Shown piece after piece: positions 56,038 through 64,000 of a stretch of DNA of 64,000 nt (the first letter of the stretch is position 1; each line of letters starts with the position of its first letter). Below the pieces are notes generated by a model that had not been told where the DNA came from, did not search any database, and saw only the letters and a list, made by a program, of their open reading frames with translations. The translations under genes and the position numbers were made by a program. Source of the stretch: Arthrobacter sp. EPSL27 (GTDB lineage Bacteria > Actinomycetota > Actinomycetes > Actinomycetales > Micrococcaceae); assembly GCF_001512305.1 (NCBI RefSeq), contig NZ_LNUT01000004.1, forward strand, positions 977,757-1,041,756. Direction: 5' to 3'.

Positions 56038-57174
56038 CTACAGGGAGCGCTGCTCTACGCCGTTGTAGGCGCTCAGAGGGCGGATGAGGGAGTTGGATGC
56101 AGCCTGCTCCATGATGTGGGCGGTCCAACCGGCGATGCGGCTGGCGACAAAGATCGGCGTAAAAGTGGGAGTGTCGAAGCCCATAAGGTGGTACGTGGGC
56201 CCGGCAGGATAGTCGAGATTGGGTTTGATGGCCTTGGCCTCGTCCATGGCTTTCTCAAGCCCTTGGTAGAGGCCCAGGAGTTCGGGCCGGCCGTAGTGGG
56301 CGATCATTTTGTCCAGGGCTGCTTTCATGGTGGGTACCCGGGAGTCGCCGTGCTTGTAGACGCGGTGGCCGAAGCCCATGACTTTCTTCTTCTGGGCCAG
56401 GGCGTCTTCCATCCAGGCCTTTGCCCGGCCGGCTGCCTCCTCAAGGGATTCCTCGGGTCGGATGCCGATCTCATGGAAGGTGTGCATGACGGCTTCGTTG
56501 GCACCGCCGTGCAGCGGGCCTTTGAGGGCACCGATTGCCGCGGTCACTGCCGAGTGGAGGTCCGAAAGGGTGGAGGTGACAACCCGGGCGGTGAAGGTTG
56601 AGGCGTTGAAGGAGTGCTCGGCGTAAAGGATCATCGAGACATTGAAGGCCTCGATGACCTCGTCCGCTGGCTCTTCGCCGAAGGTCATCCAGAGGAAGTT
56701 GGCGGAGTAGCCAAGATCCTCGCGCGGCCCGATGACGCCCTGTCCGTGGCGGCGTCGCTGGTCATAGGCCACGACGGCGGGCATCGCCGCCCACAGGTCG
56801 ACGGCCTTGTTCATGTTGGCTTCGGGCGTGGATTCCTCGGCCAGAGGGTGCCGGGCGCCCAGCACTGAAGCTGCCGTGCGGCAGATATCCATGGGGTGGG
56901 CGTTCTTGGGCAAGGCGTCGATGATGGCTTGGAGTGTAGGGTCGAGTGCACGGCCGGCCCGCTCTCGGGCTGTGAATTCCGCGAGCTGTTCCGGGGTCGG
57001 CAGTTCGCCGTTCCAGAGCAGGTAGGCGACCTCTTCGAAGCTGCATTTGGCGGCGAGTTCCTGGACCGGGTACCCGCGGTAGAGCAGTGAGTTGGTGTCG
57101 GGGTTGACCTTTGAGACGGCGGTGTAGTCCACCACGACGCCTGCCAGGCCCTTTTTGATCTCTGTGTCAGTCAT
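56038..57174 (-). CDS. prpC: 2-methylcitrate synthase
   Basis: 378 aa, citrate-synthase fold. Catalytic His segments are GPLHGGANEAVM and GFGHRVYKHGD; the Asp is in the PNLDYPAGPTYHLMGF region. The short form and the position after prpB fit the methylcitrate enzyme condensing propionyl-CoA with oxaloacetate. Such enzymes also take acetyl-CoA. It is the last gene of the GntR-prpD-prpB-prpC operon. Confidence 0.95.
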   Translation of the reverse strand: MTDTEIKKGLAGVVVDYTAVSKVNPDTNSLLYRGYPVQELAAKCSFEEVAYLLWNGELPTPEQLAEFTARERAGRALDPTLQAIIDALPKNAHPMDICRTAASVLGARHPLAEESTPEANMNKAVDLWAAMPAVVAYDQRRRHGQGVIGPREDLGYSANFLWMTFGEEPADEVIEAFNVSMILYAEHSFNASTFTARVVTSTLSDLHSAVTAAIGALKGPLHGGANEAVMHTFHEIGIRPEESLEEAAGRAKAWMEDALAQKKKVMGFGHRVYKHGDSRVPTMKAALDKMIAHYGRPELLGLYQGLEKAMDEAKAIKPNLDYPAGPTYHLMGFDTPTFTPIFVASRIAGWTAHIMEQAASNSLIRPLSAYNGVEQRSL

Positions 57175-57201
57175 GCTGAACTCCTTCGTTGCAGCCCTTT
57201 A

Positions 57202-58107
57202 CTAGCGGGTGTGGGGGATCTGGAAGTTGAAGATGCCGGAATCGAACTTGTTGTAGGCCTCGTAGTCCACGAGGTCATAGAGGCGGGCGCGGGTGAGCAT
57301 TTCAGGAACACGTACTTCTTGGGTTCCCAGGCTCTTGAGCGTGTCCAGGACCCGTTCAGCTGCGCCCATGGCGCTGCGGAGCAGGGTGACCGGGTAGATG
57401 ACCATGTTGACGCCCACGGCCTGCAGCTCTCTGGTCGAGAAGAGGTCGCTTTTGCCGAATTCGGTCATGTTGGCCAGGATGGGCACGTCCACGGCGTCGC
57501 GGATCGCACGGAATTCGTGCAGGTCGCGCATGGCTTCAGGGAAGATGGCGTCGGCGCCGGCGTCCACGAGGGCTTTGGCGCGATCTTTGGCTGCTTGAAG
57601 TCCGTCGGTGGCGCGGATGTCGGTGCGGGCCATGATGAGGAAGTTGGGGTCGCGGCGGGCGTCGGCGGCGGCACGGATGCGCTTGGTGGCCGTCTCCAGA
57701 TCCACTACGTTTTTGCCGTCGAGGTGGCCGCAGCGTTTCGGGTTGAACTGGTCCTCGATGTGCAGTCCGGCCAGGCCCGCGTTTTCGATCTCCTGGACAG
57801 TGCGGGCCACGTTCATCGGTTCGCCGAATCCGGTGTCTGCGTCCACGATGGCGGGCAGGTCCGTCATCCGGGCGATCTGCCCGGCCCGGGTGGCCACCTC
57901 GGTAAGGGTAGTGAGCCCAATGTCCGGCAAGCCAAGATCGTTGGCAAGGACCGCGCCGGAAATATAGACACCGGCGAAGCCCTTCTCCTGGATCAGCCGG
58001 GCGGAGAGCGGGTTGAACGCCCCGGGGAACTGGGCGATAGTCCCCGAAGCGAGCAGGTTGTGGAAATCGATGCGCTTCTGCTCGGGAGTGACTTTCGAAT
58101 ACAGCAT
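57202..58107 (-). CDS. prpB: 2-methylisocitrate lyase
   Basis: 301 aa from the ATG at 58107, which shares one base with the prpD stop (TAATG); a longer frame reading back into prpD is a shadow. The active-site loop KRCGH is at 124-128 (Cys126), and the Mg-binding VDADTGFGEP is near 88-97. It cleaves 2-methylisocitrate to pyruvate and succinate. Confidence 0.95.
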   Translation of the reverse strand: MLYSKVTPEQKRIDFHNLLASGTIAQFPGAFNPLSARLIQEKGFAGVYISGAVLANDLGLPDIGLTTLTEVATRAGQIARMTDLPAIVDADTGFGEPMNVARTVQEIENAGLAGLHIEDQFNPKRCGHLDGKNVVDLETATKRIRAAADARRDPNFLIMARTDIRATDGLQAAKDRAKALVDAGADAIFPEAMRDLHEFRAIRDAVDVPILANMTEFGKSDLFSTRELQAVGVNMVIYPVTLLRSAMGAAERVLDTLKSLGTQEVRVPEMLTRARLYDLVDYEAYNKFDSGIFNFQIPHTR

Positions 58108-59627
58108 TAGAAGAGTCCCTTGGGTGCGGCGTTCAGGTCGATGATGCCGGGGGCGGCGGTGATGTTGAGCTGGTCCAGTTCCCCGGGGCCGAGTTCGGGG
58201 AGGCGTTCGACGGCGGCGAGGAACCGTTCGATTTCCGCTTCCTCCACGAGGCCGGCGGCGAGGGTGCGGAACTTGGTGATGTACTGCTCCCGGCCGAACG
58301 GGCGGGCTCCGAGGGGGTGGGCGTCGGCGACGGCGATCTCGTCGGTGATGACGGTGCCGTCGCTGAGGGTGATTTCCACGGACCCTCCGAAGGCTTTTTC
58401 GTTGATGTCCAGGGAGTGGTAGCGGCGGGTCCATTCCGGGTCTTCCTCGGTGGAGACCTTCTGCCAGAGGTCCACGGTGTCCGGGCGGGCGGCGCGTTCG
58501 GGGGAGTAGGAGTCCACGTGGTGCCAGGCGCCGTCCTGCAGGGCGACCGTGAAGATGTAGGGGATGGAGTGGTCCAGGGTTTCGCGGGACGCCGTCGGAT
58601 CGTACTTTTGGGGGTCGTTGGCGCCGGAGCCGATGACGTAGTGGGTGTGGTGGCTGGTTTTGATCAGCACGGACTTCACGTTGCCCGGGTCGGTGGCCTC
58701 GGGGTGTTCGCGGTGCAGCTTGCGGGCGAGGTCGATCCAGGCTTGGGCCTGGTACTCCGCGGAGTGTTCCTTGGTGTAGGTGTCCAGGATGGCGCGCTTG
58801 GCCTCCCCGGGAGTGGGCAGCGGGACCTGGTAGGAAGCCTCCGGGCCGTCGAGCAGCCAGGCGATGACGCCGTCTTCGCCTTCGTAGATCGGCACCGGGG
58901 AGGTCTGGCCGCGCATCGCCCGGTCCGCGGCTTCGACCGCCATCTTGCCGGCGAAGGCTGGGGCGTGGGCCTTCCACGTGGAGATCTCCCCCTTGCGGGA
59001 CTGCCGCGTCGCGGTGGTAGTGTGCAGTGCCTGGCCCACGGACTGGAAGATCGTCTCGACGTCGAGACCCAGGAGCGTGCCGATGCCGGCCGCGGCGGAC
59101 GGACCAAGGTGGGCCACGTGGTCGATCTTGTGCTTGTGCAGGCAGATCGCCTTGACCAGGTTGACCTGGATCTCGTACCCGGTGGCGATGCCCCGGATCA
59201 GATCCCGGCCGCTGGAACCCACATGCTGGCCGACGGCGAGGATCGGGGGAATGTTATCGCCGGGGTGGGAGTACTCCGCAGCGAGGAAGGTGTCGTGGTA
59301 ATCCAGCTCCCGCACTGCTACCCCGTTGGCCCAGGCGGCCCATTCGGGGGAGACCCGCTCTCCGATGCCGAAGACCTTGGCGCCCTTGCCGCCGGTACTC
59401 GGGCCATGGCTGAGTGCCTGGGCCCGGGCGGCCACGATCGGGGCCCGGTTCAGCGACGCGATCGCCACCGAAGCGTTATCGATGATCCGGTTGATCACCA
59501 TGTCCGTTACCTCGGCGGCGACCTCCACGGGGTCGGCGGCAACCAAGGCGATTTTGTGGGCCAGCTGGTCCTCGCGGGGCAGGTTCTCTTCGCTCTTGTA
59601 GACGCGAACGTGGTGTTCCTTGACCAT
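58107..59627 (-). CDS. prpD: 2-methylcitrate dehydratase
   Basis: 506 aa, MmgE/PrpD family, full-length PrpD type. [20 protein letters not shown] (about 113-132), [24 protein letters not shown] [12 protein letters not shown] near 170, and the [12 protein letters not shown] segment near 378 are typical. It dehydrates 2-methylcitrate to methylaconitate. It is the second MmgE/PrpD protein of the window, clearly different from that at 8831. Confidence 0.95.
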   Translation of the reverse strand: MVKEHHVRVYKSEENLPREDQLAHKIALVAADPVEVAAEVTDMVINRIIDNASVAIASLNRAPIVAARAQALSHGPSTGGKGAKVFGIGERVSPEWAAWANGVAVRELDYHDTFLAAEYSHPGDNIPPILAVGQHVGSSGRDLIRGIATGYEIQVNLVKAICLHKHKIDHVAHLGPSAAAGIGTLLGLDVETIFQSVGQALHTTTATRQSRKGEISTWKAHAPAFAGKMAVEAADRAMRGQTSPVPIYEGEDGVIAWLLDGPEASYQVPLPTPGEAKRAILDTYTKEHSAEYQAQAWIDLARKLHREHPEATDPGNVKSVLIKTSHHTHYVIGSGANDPQKYDPTASRETLDHSIPYIFTVALQDGAWHHVDSYSPERAARPDTVDLWQKVSTEEDPEWTRRYHSLDINEKAFGGSVEITLSDGTVITDEIAVADAHPLGARPFGREQYITKFRTLAAGLVEEAEIERFLAAVERLPELGPGELDQLNITAAPGIIDLNAAPKGLF

Positions 59628-59638
59628 GGGGCTCCTTA

Positions 59639-60280
59639 TTAGCGGGGTGTGTGGGTTGCTTTGATGTGGGAGAGACTGCGGTGCAGATGAAGAGTGGTGG
59701 CTGCTTCAGCCAGGCGGGGATTGCCTGAGGCGATGGCTTCGGCAATGGCTGCGTGTTCCGCGGCGGCGGCTGTAAGCCGGGTGGCGTCATCGGCGGCCAG
59801 CCGTCGGACCCGGACAAGGTGTACCCGAAGGCTGCGCACGGCCTGGGCCAAGTATGAGTTGGAGATAGCCGAGTCGATGGCCTCATCCAGCCGGCCAACC
59901 AGCTCGTAGTAGTCATGACGGGCAGGATCGGCCTCACTGATGAGCCCAGGCGCGGCCAGCAGCTCTTCATGCAGTTCCCCGAAAACTGTTGAGTCTCCCC
60001 GTTCCGCCGCCAGCGCGGCCGCCTTGCCTTCGAGTGTCTCGCGGAGCTCGAACAGTTCGTCAACGTCTTCCAGCGAGATGTCACTGACGACGACTCCGCG
60101 ACCTCGGGCAGTCCGGGTCAGCCCTTCGGCGCCCAGTCTTCCCAGAGCCTCCCGAAGCGGAGTTCGGGACACTCCTAGCCGTTCGGACTGTTCGACTTCG
60201 GCCAGCACGGTTCCAGGGAGGAGACTCCAATCCAGAATCTCTTCTCGGAGGGTTTGGTAAGCACGTTCACTAGCACGCAT
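59639..60280 (-). CDS. GntR-family regulator, FCD type
   Basis: 213 aa. The winged helix (about 5-70) has [31 protein letters not shown] and RGRGVVV. The FCD ligand domain follows with [20 protein letters not shown] and a metal-binding His set near [12 protein letters not shown]. As first gene of the prp operon, 11 bp before prpD, it most likely responds to methylcitrate-cycle intermediates or propionyl-CoA. No clear ribosome site precedes the ATG, so the message may be leaderless. Confidence 0.92.
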   Translation of the reverse strand: MRASERAYQTLREEILDWSLLPGTVLAEVEQSERLGVSRTPLREALGRLGAEGLTRTARGRGVVVSDISLEDVDELFELRETLEGKAAALAAERGDSTVFGELHEELLAAPGLISEADPARHDYYELVGRLDEAIDSAISNSYLAQAVRSLRVHLVRVRRLAADDATRLTAAAAEHAAIAEAIASGNPRLAEAATTLHLHRSLSHIKATHTPR

Positions 60281-60287
60281 GCAGCAA

Positions 60288-60297
60288 ATGTATACAT
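60288..60297. promoter_or_regulatory. GntR-type operator 1
   Basis: The palindrome ATGTATACAT lies eight bases before the regulator start codon. GTATAC is a common core of FCD-type operators. Confidence 0.6.
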
Positions 60298-60339
60298 AGG
60301 CCGACGTTTAAGCAAGAAAAGGGCGAAAATCATTGCTTT

Positions 60340-60347
60340 TGTATACA
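60340..60347. promoter_or_regulatory. GntR-type operator 2
   Basis: The palindrome TGTATACA repeats operator 1, with centres 51 bp apart, close to five helical turns. This suggests paired dimers and looping at the prp promoter. Confidence 0.6.
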
Positions 60348-60956
60348 GTGATCCTAGCGCGCGACTGCGGCGATGGGTTCTCAAGGGGCGGGCAGCAAGA
60401 AGCAAGAAGATACGCACGCCCCCGGCTGACCGAACGAGGAGTGCCGGGCAAGGCAGGGCGGACCAAAATCCGCGCATGCGAACCCGCGGTGGTGCTGGCG
60501 TAGTAGTTCCCAAGGGCCCAGCATCGAGCGAACCGAGTGACAACCCCCTGACCCCCGCTGACGGCGTCTCCTCCGATAGCGGCATATAGCGGCAAATTTT
60601 GAGGACGGGCTGAGGCACTTGGGATAGGCGGGCCTGGGGTGTGGGTGCCTTCCGCGTACTCAGGACCTTGCCGCGGGCGCTAGGAGCTGCAGTGTCATGG
60701 CGCGAGAGAACCCTTCTTACTCCCCCGGCCAATTTTAAGAGCCGATAACCTAGGTTATGTAAAGTAATTTGCTTTAATCTTCAAGTAAATCGTTGTTTTA
60801 AGCATTATGTACGCTCGTGCTGGCCAATCAGAACGGGTAAGACCGGCGCGGACTAGCCCTGGTTCGGTAACCCTCGGGTGGGACAAGCCCCTTGCGGTGA
60901 TTGTTTGGTGTTGCATTTTCGTTGCTTTAATCCTGCATGCCTGCGACGATTGGAAC
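60348..60956. other. Gene-free stretch, about 600 bases
   Basis: No convincing gene. Short frames lack ribosome sites. The last 250 bases turn AT-richer (around 60740-60800), where the promoter of the toxin-antitoxin pair probably lies. Confidence 0.5.
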
Positions 60957-61337
60957 ATGGAAGCAACGACCCGGCATGACATTCACCTGGGGACCACCCG
61001 GATGAACATTCACGACCTTGTGCGCGAACTCAATGAGAATTTGGGTACGACGGTCGTCCAAACCATGGCCGGCGTGAAGGACCGCACGTCTCCGTTCCGC
61101 TGGGCCAAGCCTGACGGCCCGGAGCCCCGCCCGGAAATCGAGTCCCGCCTGCGCCTGGGTCATCGCGTATGGAAGACCCTTGAGCTCGCTGAAGGAAAGC
61201 ATGTGGCCTTGGCCTGGCTAATGGGCGCCAATCCGCGCCTGGACGAAGAACTTCCTGTCCTTTACATCCAACAGCTGCGTTCCCGTGAGGTTTTGGGGGC
61301 AGCCGAAGCATTCGTGAATGACACCTACGCCGCATGA
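60957..61337 (+). CDS. Antitoxin, Xre/MbcA/ParS type
   Basis: 126 aa from the ATG at 60957. An N-terminal helical part is followed by the C-terminal toxin-binding domain (LRLGHRVWKTLELAEGKH, then WLMGANPRLDEELPVLYI) of RES-partner antitoxins. The stop overlaps the toxin start (ATGA), the normal antitoxin-first coupling. The complex usually represses its own promoter. Confidence 0.85.
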   Translation: MEATTRHDIHLGTTRMNIHDLVRELNENLGTTVVQTMAGVKDRTSPFRWAKPDGPEPRPEIESRLRLGHRVWKTLELAEGKHVALAWLMGANPRLDEELPVLYIQQLRSREVLGAAEAFVNDTYAA

Positions 61338-62143
61338 TCACGACCGCCAAGGGGCGCCGGTGCGCCTCGACGGGGCTCACCCTTGTCCAGGCCGCTGGCC
61401 AGATTTCGTTCAGGGTGGCGAAGGACCGCTACGGCGCGTTGTCGGTCAGGAAAAACTCCATCGTTGGCCCGATGCCCATCGGAACTGCCGTAACCAGTGA
61501 CTGTCGGGGACGGTACGACAGCATAGGCTCAACGATCTACCTCGCCGACTCCCGCCAGTGCGCCTACGCCGAGGTGTTGCTCGGCTTCCGACAGCAGCGC
61601 GCGTCCGTGGCCAAGGCGGCGGTGTCCATCGGATGGACGGTCGAGGACTACATCTCGAGCGTCCAGGCGCAAGCCCGGGAAAACGGGATCGACGTCCCCT
61701 GGGCCATCTCCGTGGACTGGCAAATGGACCGTTCGATCTACGAAATCCGGCTCCCGCGTCAGGGATGGTGGGTCCAGATCGACGACGCCGCCACCCTCCG
61801 CGCCCTCGAAGGCCTTACACCGGTAACTGCGGGACTGACCGAACGCCTCCAGCTCCTCACGGCCGGCTCCCTCACCGGAGACGACCGTGACCTGACAACG
61901 CTCCTCGCCCACGTCATCCGCGGCACCGTGCTGGACGACGGCTCAGAACCACTTGGTATCAGCTACCCATCAAAAACCCTGACCGGCAGATGCTGGGCCT
62001 ACTGGGACCGGCGGGCTGACGAAGGCCTCTCCCCCAGCCGCAACGGCCTGCTGCAACTGACCTCTGAGAATGTCGGACCGGACCCCGAATTCCACCGCGT
62101 AGCAGAGCTGTACGGCCTACCGGTCCTCGGAGCCCGCCCATGA
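61334..62143 (+). CDS. RES-domain toxin (NAD+-degrading family)
   Basis: 269 aa. RES proteins such as MbcT and PrsT deplete NAD+ or modify an enzyme with it. The conserved Arg, Glu and Ser can be placed: Arg27 in SFRVAK (or Arg60 in GRYDS), Glu80 in AYAEVLLGF, and the Ser of GISYPSKT near 216. It is longer than the minimal RES domain (about 150 aa), with an inserted middle section (about 90-160). It is coupled to the antitoxin. Confidence 0.85.
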   Translation: MITTAKGRRCASTGLTLVQAAGQISFRVAKDRYGALSVRKNSIVGPMPIGTAVTSDCRGRYDSIGSTIYLADSRQCAYAEVLLGFRQQRASVAKAAVSIGWTVEDYISSVQAQARENGIDVPWAISVDWQMDRSIYEIRLPRQGWWVQIDDAATLRALEGLTPVTAGLTERLQLLTAGSLTGDDRDLTTLLAHVIRGTVLDDGSEPLGISYPSKTLTGRCWAYWDRRADEGLSPSRNGLLQLTSENVGPDPEFHRVAELYGLPVLGARP

Positions 62144-62189
62144 AACTCAAGGAATTTGTTGCCTAACAGTTCGCCATCTTCCAATGGCG

Positions 62190-62633
62190 CTACCCTGCTT
62201 CCCCTCTGTCGCGCTGGACCCATTTCGTGACGCGCTTCCACCATCGACGCCACCAGGGCACGTCCGACAGAATGTCGCCCTTGCTCGACTGAGCTTCGAA
62301 GTGATCTTCAAGCAGCCTCTGGTCCCTGGTGCGCAATTTGTTGACTTGTTCGGCAGTAAAGCCCTTGGCCCAGTGGACCTGGTTGCGCTTGATCCAATAG
62401 TGGGACTGACAGGGAAAGCTCCAGTTTCCGATTGACGGCGCCAGAGATACGGCAGTGCCATCAAACGTGAGAGACCATTGCTGAGGATGAAGGGGACTCA
62501 CTACCTCGTTGCCACATCCACAGAGGCATAAGTGGCTGACCGTTTGGTACTGGATACATATATAGAGGATGCCTTCTTCTAGCTGCTCCGGGATCAGGTC
62601 GACGAATCGGTGTGTGATTGCAGGCGTAGTCAC
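62190..62633 (-). CDS. DUF6527-type metal-binding protein
   Basis: 147 aa. The central signature HLCLCGCGNEVVSPL, WSLTFDGTAVSLAPSIGNW and PCQSHYWI, with three Cys plus a Cys/His pair, looks like a small zinc site. I recall this as DUF6527, usually beside ThiF-like E1 enzymes and multi-ubiquitin-like proteins. The C-terminus is Trp- and Arg-rich (WWRRWWKRVTKWVQ). It is coupled to the truncated ThiF gene (ATGA). Confidence 0.75.
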   Translation of the reverse strand: MTTPAITHRFVDLIPEQLEEGILYICIQYQTVSHLCLCGCGNEVVSPLHPQQWSLTFDGTAVSLAPSIGNWSFPCQSHYWIKRNQVHWAKGFTAEQVNKLRTRDQRLLEDHFEAQSSKGDILSDVPWWRRWWKRVTKWVQRDRGEAG

Positions 62634-63343
62634 GACGCTTTGTCCTCATTCAGCATGTGGTTGCCGTCAATGACGTACACATTGTGGTGGTCGTCCTCCA
62701 GGTCAAGGTAGAAACCACACAGCTTCTTCCATCGGATGACCGCTATGGCGGCGTTAAGCGCGTTGAGATCAGCAATCTGAATGTTCTGCGAGTAGGCGTC
62801 GGCTTCGCCATCGCTAAATGGAATGCGGCCCAAGTGGTGCACGTGGTCACGGAATTTTGGAGTGCTAGTGGTTGCTCGGAGCTGGCCGGCAAGGAAGCCG
62901 TCTACTTCGTAGATGCCCATCCCACAATCAATGAAGGGCACGTGGTTCTGCTCCAAGACAGCTACGATTCGTCGTTTCGCTTCCCCGCCGGTGAGCGCGA
63001 GAAAGACGAAGTCTAAACCAGCCAGCTCATTCTCGTTAGCGTCTGTGACGTAGCATTCGTGAGCAACAATGCCGGTGCGCAGTTTGGAGTATGAGCTCGC
63101 CAGGTGGATTACTTTGCCCGGAGCCCCCGCCAACTCCTCGACGGATACCGCACCAGGCATGCGGAAGGCATTGTGCTGCAGAAGTTTGTCCCCATCGTAG
63201 AGATGGATTTCGGCTACGGGGGTTTTGGCGACTAGATCAAGAATGTACGACCCGGTTCCACCTAGGCCAATGATGCCGACACGGTGCCCAGTGGCTGTGA
63301 CAGGTTTATATGGCCCCGGCAGGACGGTTATTTCCGGCCCCAC
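62630..63343 (-). pseudogene. Truncated ThiF/E1-like adenylyltransferase
   Basis: The native sequence runs from 63295 down to 62630. The ATP-binding loop GLGGTG (26-31 of the residual frame), D52 in YDGDKLLQHNAFR and a Cys in FIDCGMG that may be the transfer cysteine are intact. Everything before residue 17 comes from the IS21-type end, so the original N-terminal domain (often DUF6791 in this family) is cut off. The residual frame begins at an ATG supplied by the element and may still be translated, but is unlikely to work normally. It forms a pair with DUF6527. Confidence 0.75.
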
Positions 63344-64000
63344 TTCATGACTCGCCGGGCACCTGTGACGGTTATTTGTGGCCCCACCTTCAACGTTGGA
63401 TCCATCAGTGGATGGATGCGGCGGAAGGCTGGTCTGGATGGAGTCGAGAGTGGAGTTGTTCGCGCGGATTCGGAGGGACGCCCGGGTTGAGGGCTTATCG
63501 GTTCGTGCGTTGGCGGTCCGGTACGGGGTTCACAGGCGAACGGTGAGGCAGGCGCTGGATTCAGCTGCCCCTCCGGAGCGTAAACAGAGACAAGGCGTGT
63601 CCTGGAGGCTGGAGCCGTTCAAGGGCGCGATCGACGCGATGCTGATCGAGGACACGACGGCGCCGCGGAAGCAGCGCCATACTGCACGCAGGATTCTGGC
63701 CCGGCTCATCGAAGAGCACGGTGCGCAAGAGCTGTCGTATTCCACGGTGCGTGATTACGTCAGGGTCCGCCGGGCCCAAATTGATGTGGAGGCCGGACGC
63801 CGCGTTGAGGTGTTCATTCCCCAGGAACACGCACCGGGTGCTGAGGCTGAGGTGGACTTCGGCGAGGTCTATGTCGTGCTGAACGGCGTGAAGACGAAGT
63901 GCCACATGTTCATTTTCCGGTTATCGCATTCGGGCAGGGCCATCCATCGGATCTACCCGACCCAGGCCCAGGAAGCCTTTCTTGAAGGGCACGTCGAGGC
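63296..64000 (+). mobile_element. Second IS21-type element, left part
   Basis: It starts near TGTGACAGGTTTATATGGCC. Related units GGTTATTTCCGGCCCCA (63325 onward) and GGTTATTTGTGGCCCCA (63370 onward) follow, the multiple end repeats of IS21-type elements. The element runs off the right edge, so the other end and the target duplication cannot be seen. It is a different lineage from the element at 3561. Confidence 0.7.
63438..64000 (+). CDS. istA: IS21-family transposase IstA, 3'-incomplete
   Basis: The first 187 codons are visible. The helix-turn-helix (VRALAVRYGVHRRTVRQAL) is near residues 20-38, and the catalytic core opens with AEVDFGEVYVV (first Asp). The rest lies beyond the window. It is only distantly similar to the first IstA. 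Confidence 0.9.
   Translation, partial: MESRVELFARIRRDARVEGLSVRALAVRYGVHRRTVRQALDSAAPPERKQRQGVSWRLEPFKGAIDAMLIEDTTAPRKQRHTARRILARLIEEHGAQELSYSTVRDYVRVRRAQIDVEAGRRVEVFIPQEHAPGAEAEVDFGEVYVVLNGVKTKCHMFIFRLSHSGRAIHRIYPTQAQEAFLEGHVE

Noticed and set aside
58108..58977. N-terminal extension of the prpB frame
   Set aside because: It reads an Arg/Pro-rich shadow of prpD; PrpB begins at the ATG at 58107 with its conserved N-terminus.
58317..59642. Plus-strand open frame of 441 codons opposite prpD
   Set aside because: Same GC shadow effect; prpD on the minus strand is complete and recognisable.

Overview
The window is high-GC actinobacterial DNA, most likely an Arthrobacter-type soil member of the Micrococcaceae. 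Evidence for this is the GTG starts, the ATGA-coupled genes, the FprB-like ferredoxin-reductase fusion, short actinobacterial adenylate kinases, and an Mrp protein without a CxxC motif. This is a judgement from gene style; no rRNA or phylogenetic marker is present. I saw no tRNA, rRNA or CRISPR array. The region is accessory and catabolic. It carries five insertion-sequence traces: an intact IS21-type element, an intact IS3-type element, the start of a second IS21-type element at the right edge, a collapsed pair of IS21 ends, and a recombination-site-like inverted repeat.

Layout. 1-3.3 kb: tail of a flavin monooxygenase, an unrecognised 353-aa protein, an SDR and a lipase-like hydrolase. 3.56-5.70 kb: IS21 element with a 5-bp target duplication. 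5.97-12.15 kb: acyl-CoA dehydrogenase, MaoC hydratase, class III CoA-transferase, MmgE/PrpD and CitE-like lyase, divergent from an IclR regulator; this resembles a C5-dicarboxylate (itaconate-type) degradation operon. 12.9-17.5 kb: cytochrome P450 with its own [3Fe-4S] ferredoxin and two reductases. 18.06-21.09 kb: transhydrogenase pntAB. 22.2-25.1 kb: divergent adenylate kinase paralogue, SDR and quinone reductase. 25.37-26.61 kb: IS3 element. 26.9-31.6 kb: Liv-type ABC importer. 32.3-36.6 kb: ACT protein, Mrp, EtfBA and a membrane cytochrome b. 37.3-38.2 kb: SDR. 38.8-45.8 kb (minus): E1-alpha, E1-beta, E2, alcohol dehydrogenase, Baeyer-Villiger monooxygenase, hydrolase. 46.2-50.4 kb (plus): cyclase-family hydrolase, second Baeyer-Villiger monooxygenase, aldehyde dehydrogenase. 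50.7-55.9 kb: acs, a decayed CoA-transferase/enoyl-CoA hydratase remnant, MarR, adk and a small conserved protein. 56.0-60.3 kb: methylcitrate operon with a GntR regulator. 61.0-62.1 kb: Xre-RES toxin-antitoxin. 62.2-63.3 kb: DUF6527 plus an E1-like ThiF truncated by the second IS21 element.

How the parts may work together (inference). A cyclic, probably terpenoid-like or alicyclic, substrate is imported, hydroxylated by the P450, oxidised by dehydrogenases, and ring-expanded by Baeyer-Villiger enzymes. Hydrolases then open the ring and it is trimmed by aldehyde and 2-oxoacid dehydrogenases and acyl-CoA chemistry. ETF and cytochrome b drain the electrons. The C5-dicarboxylate and methylcitrate operons, plus acs and adk, absorb pyruvate, acetyl and propionyl units. 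The substrate itself cannot be read from the sequence.

The main discovery is a shared operator-like motif, ACG-N2-GTGCC-N7-GGCA (core dyad TGCC-N7-GGCA). It occurs in front of the P450 cluster, the SDR/quinone-reductase pair, the Liv importer, the 37-kb SDR, the divergent OADH/cyclase promoter and the second Baeyer-Villiger gene. One degenerate copy lies beside the IclR gene. It suggests that these scattered operons form one regulon, with the IclR protein as the obvious candidate regulator.
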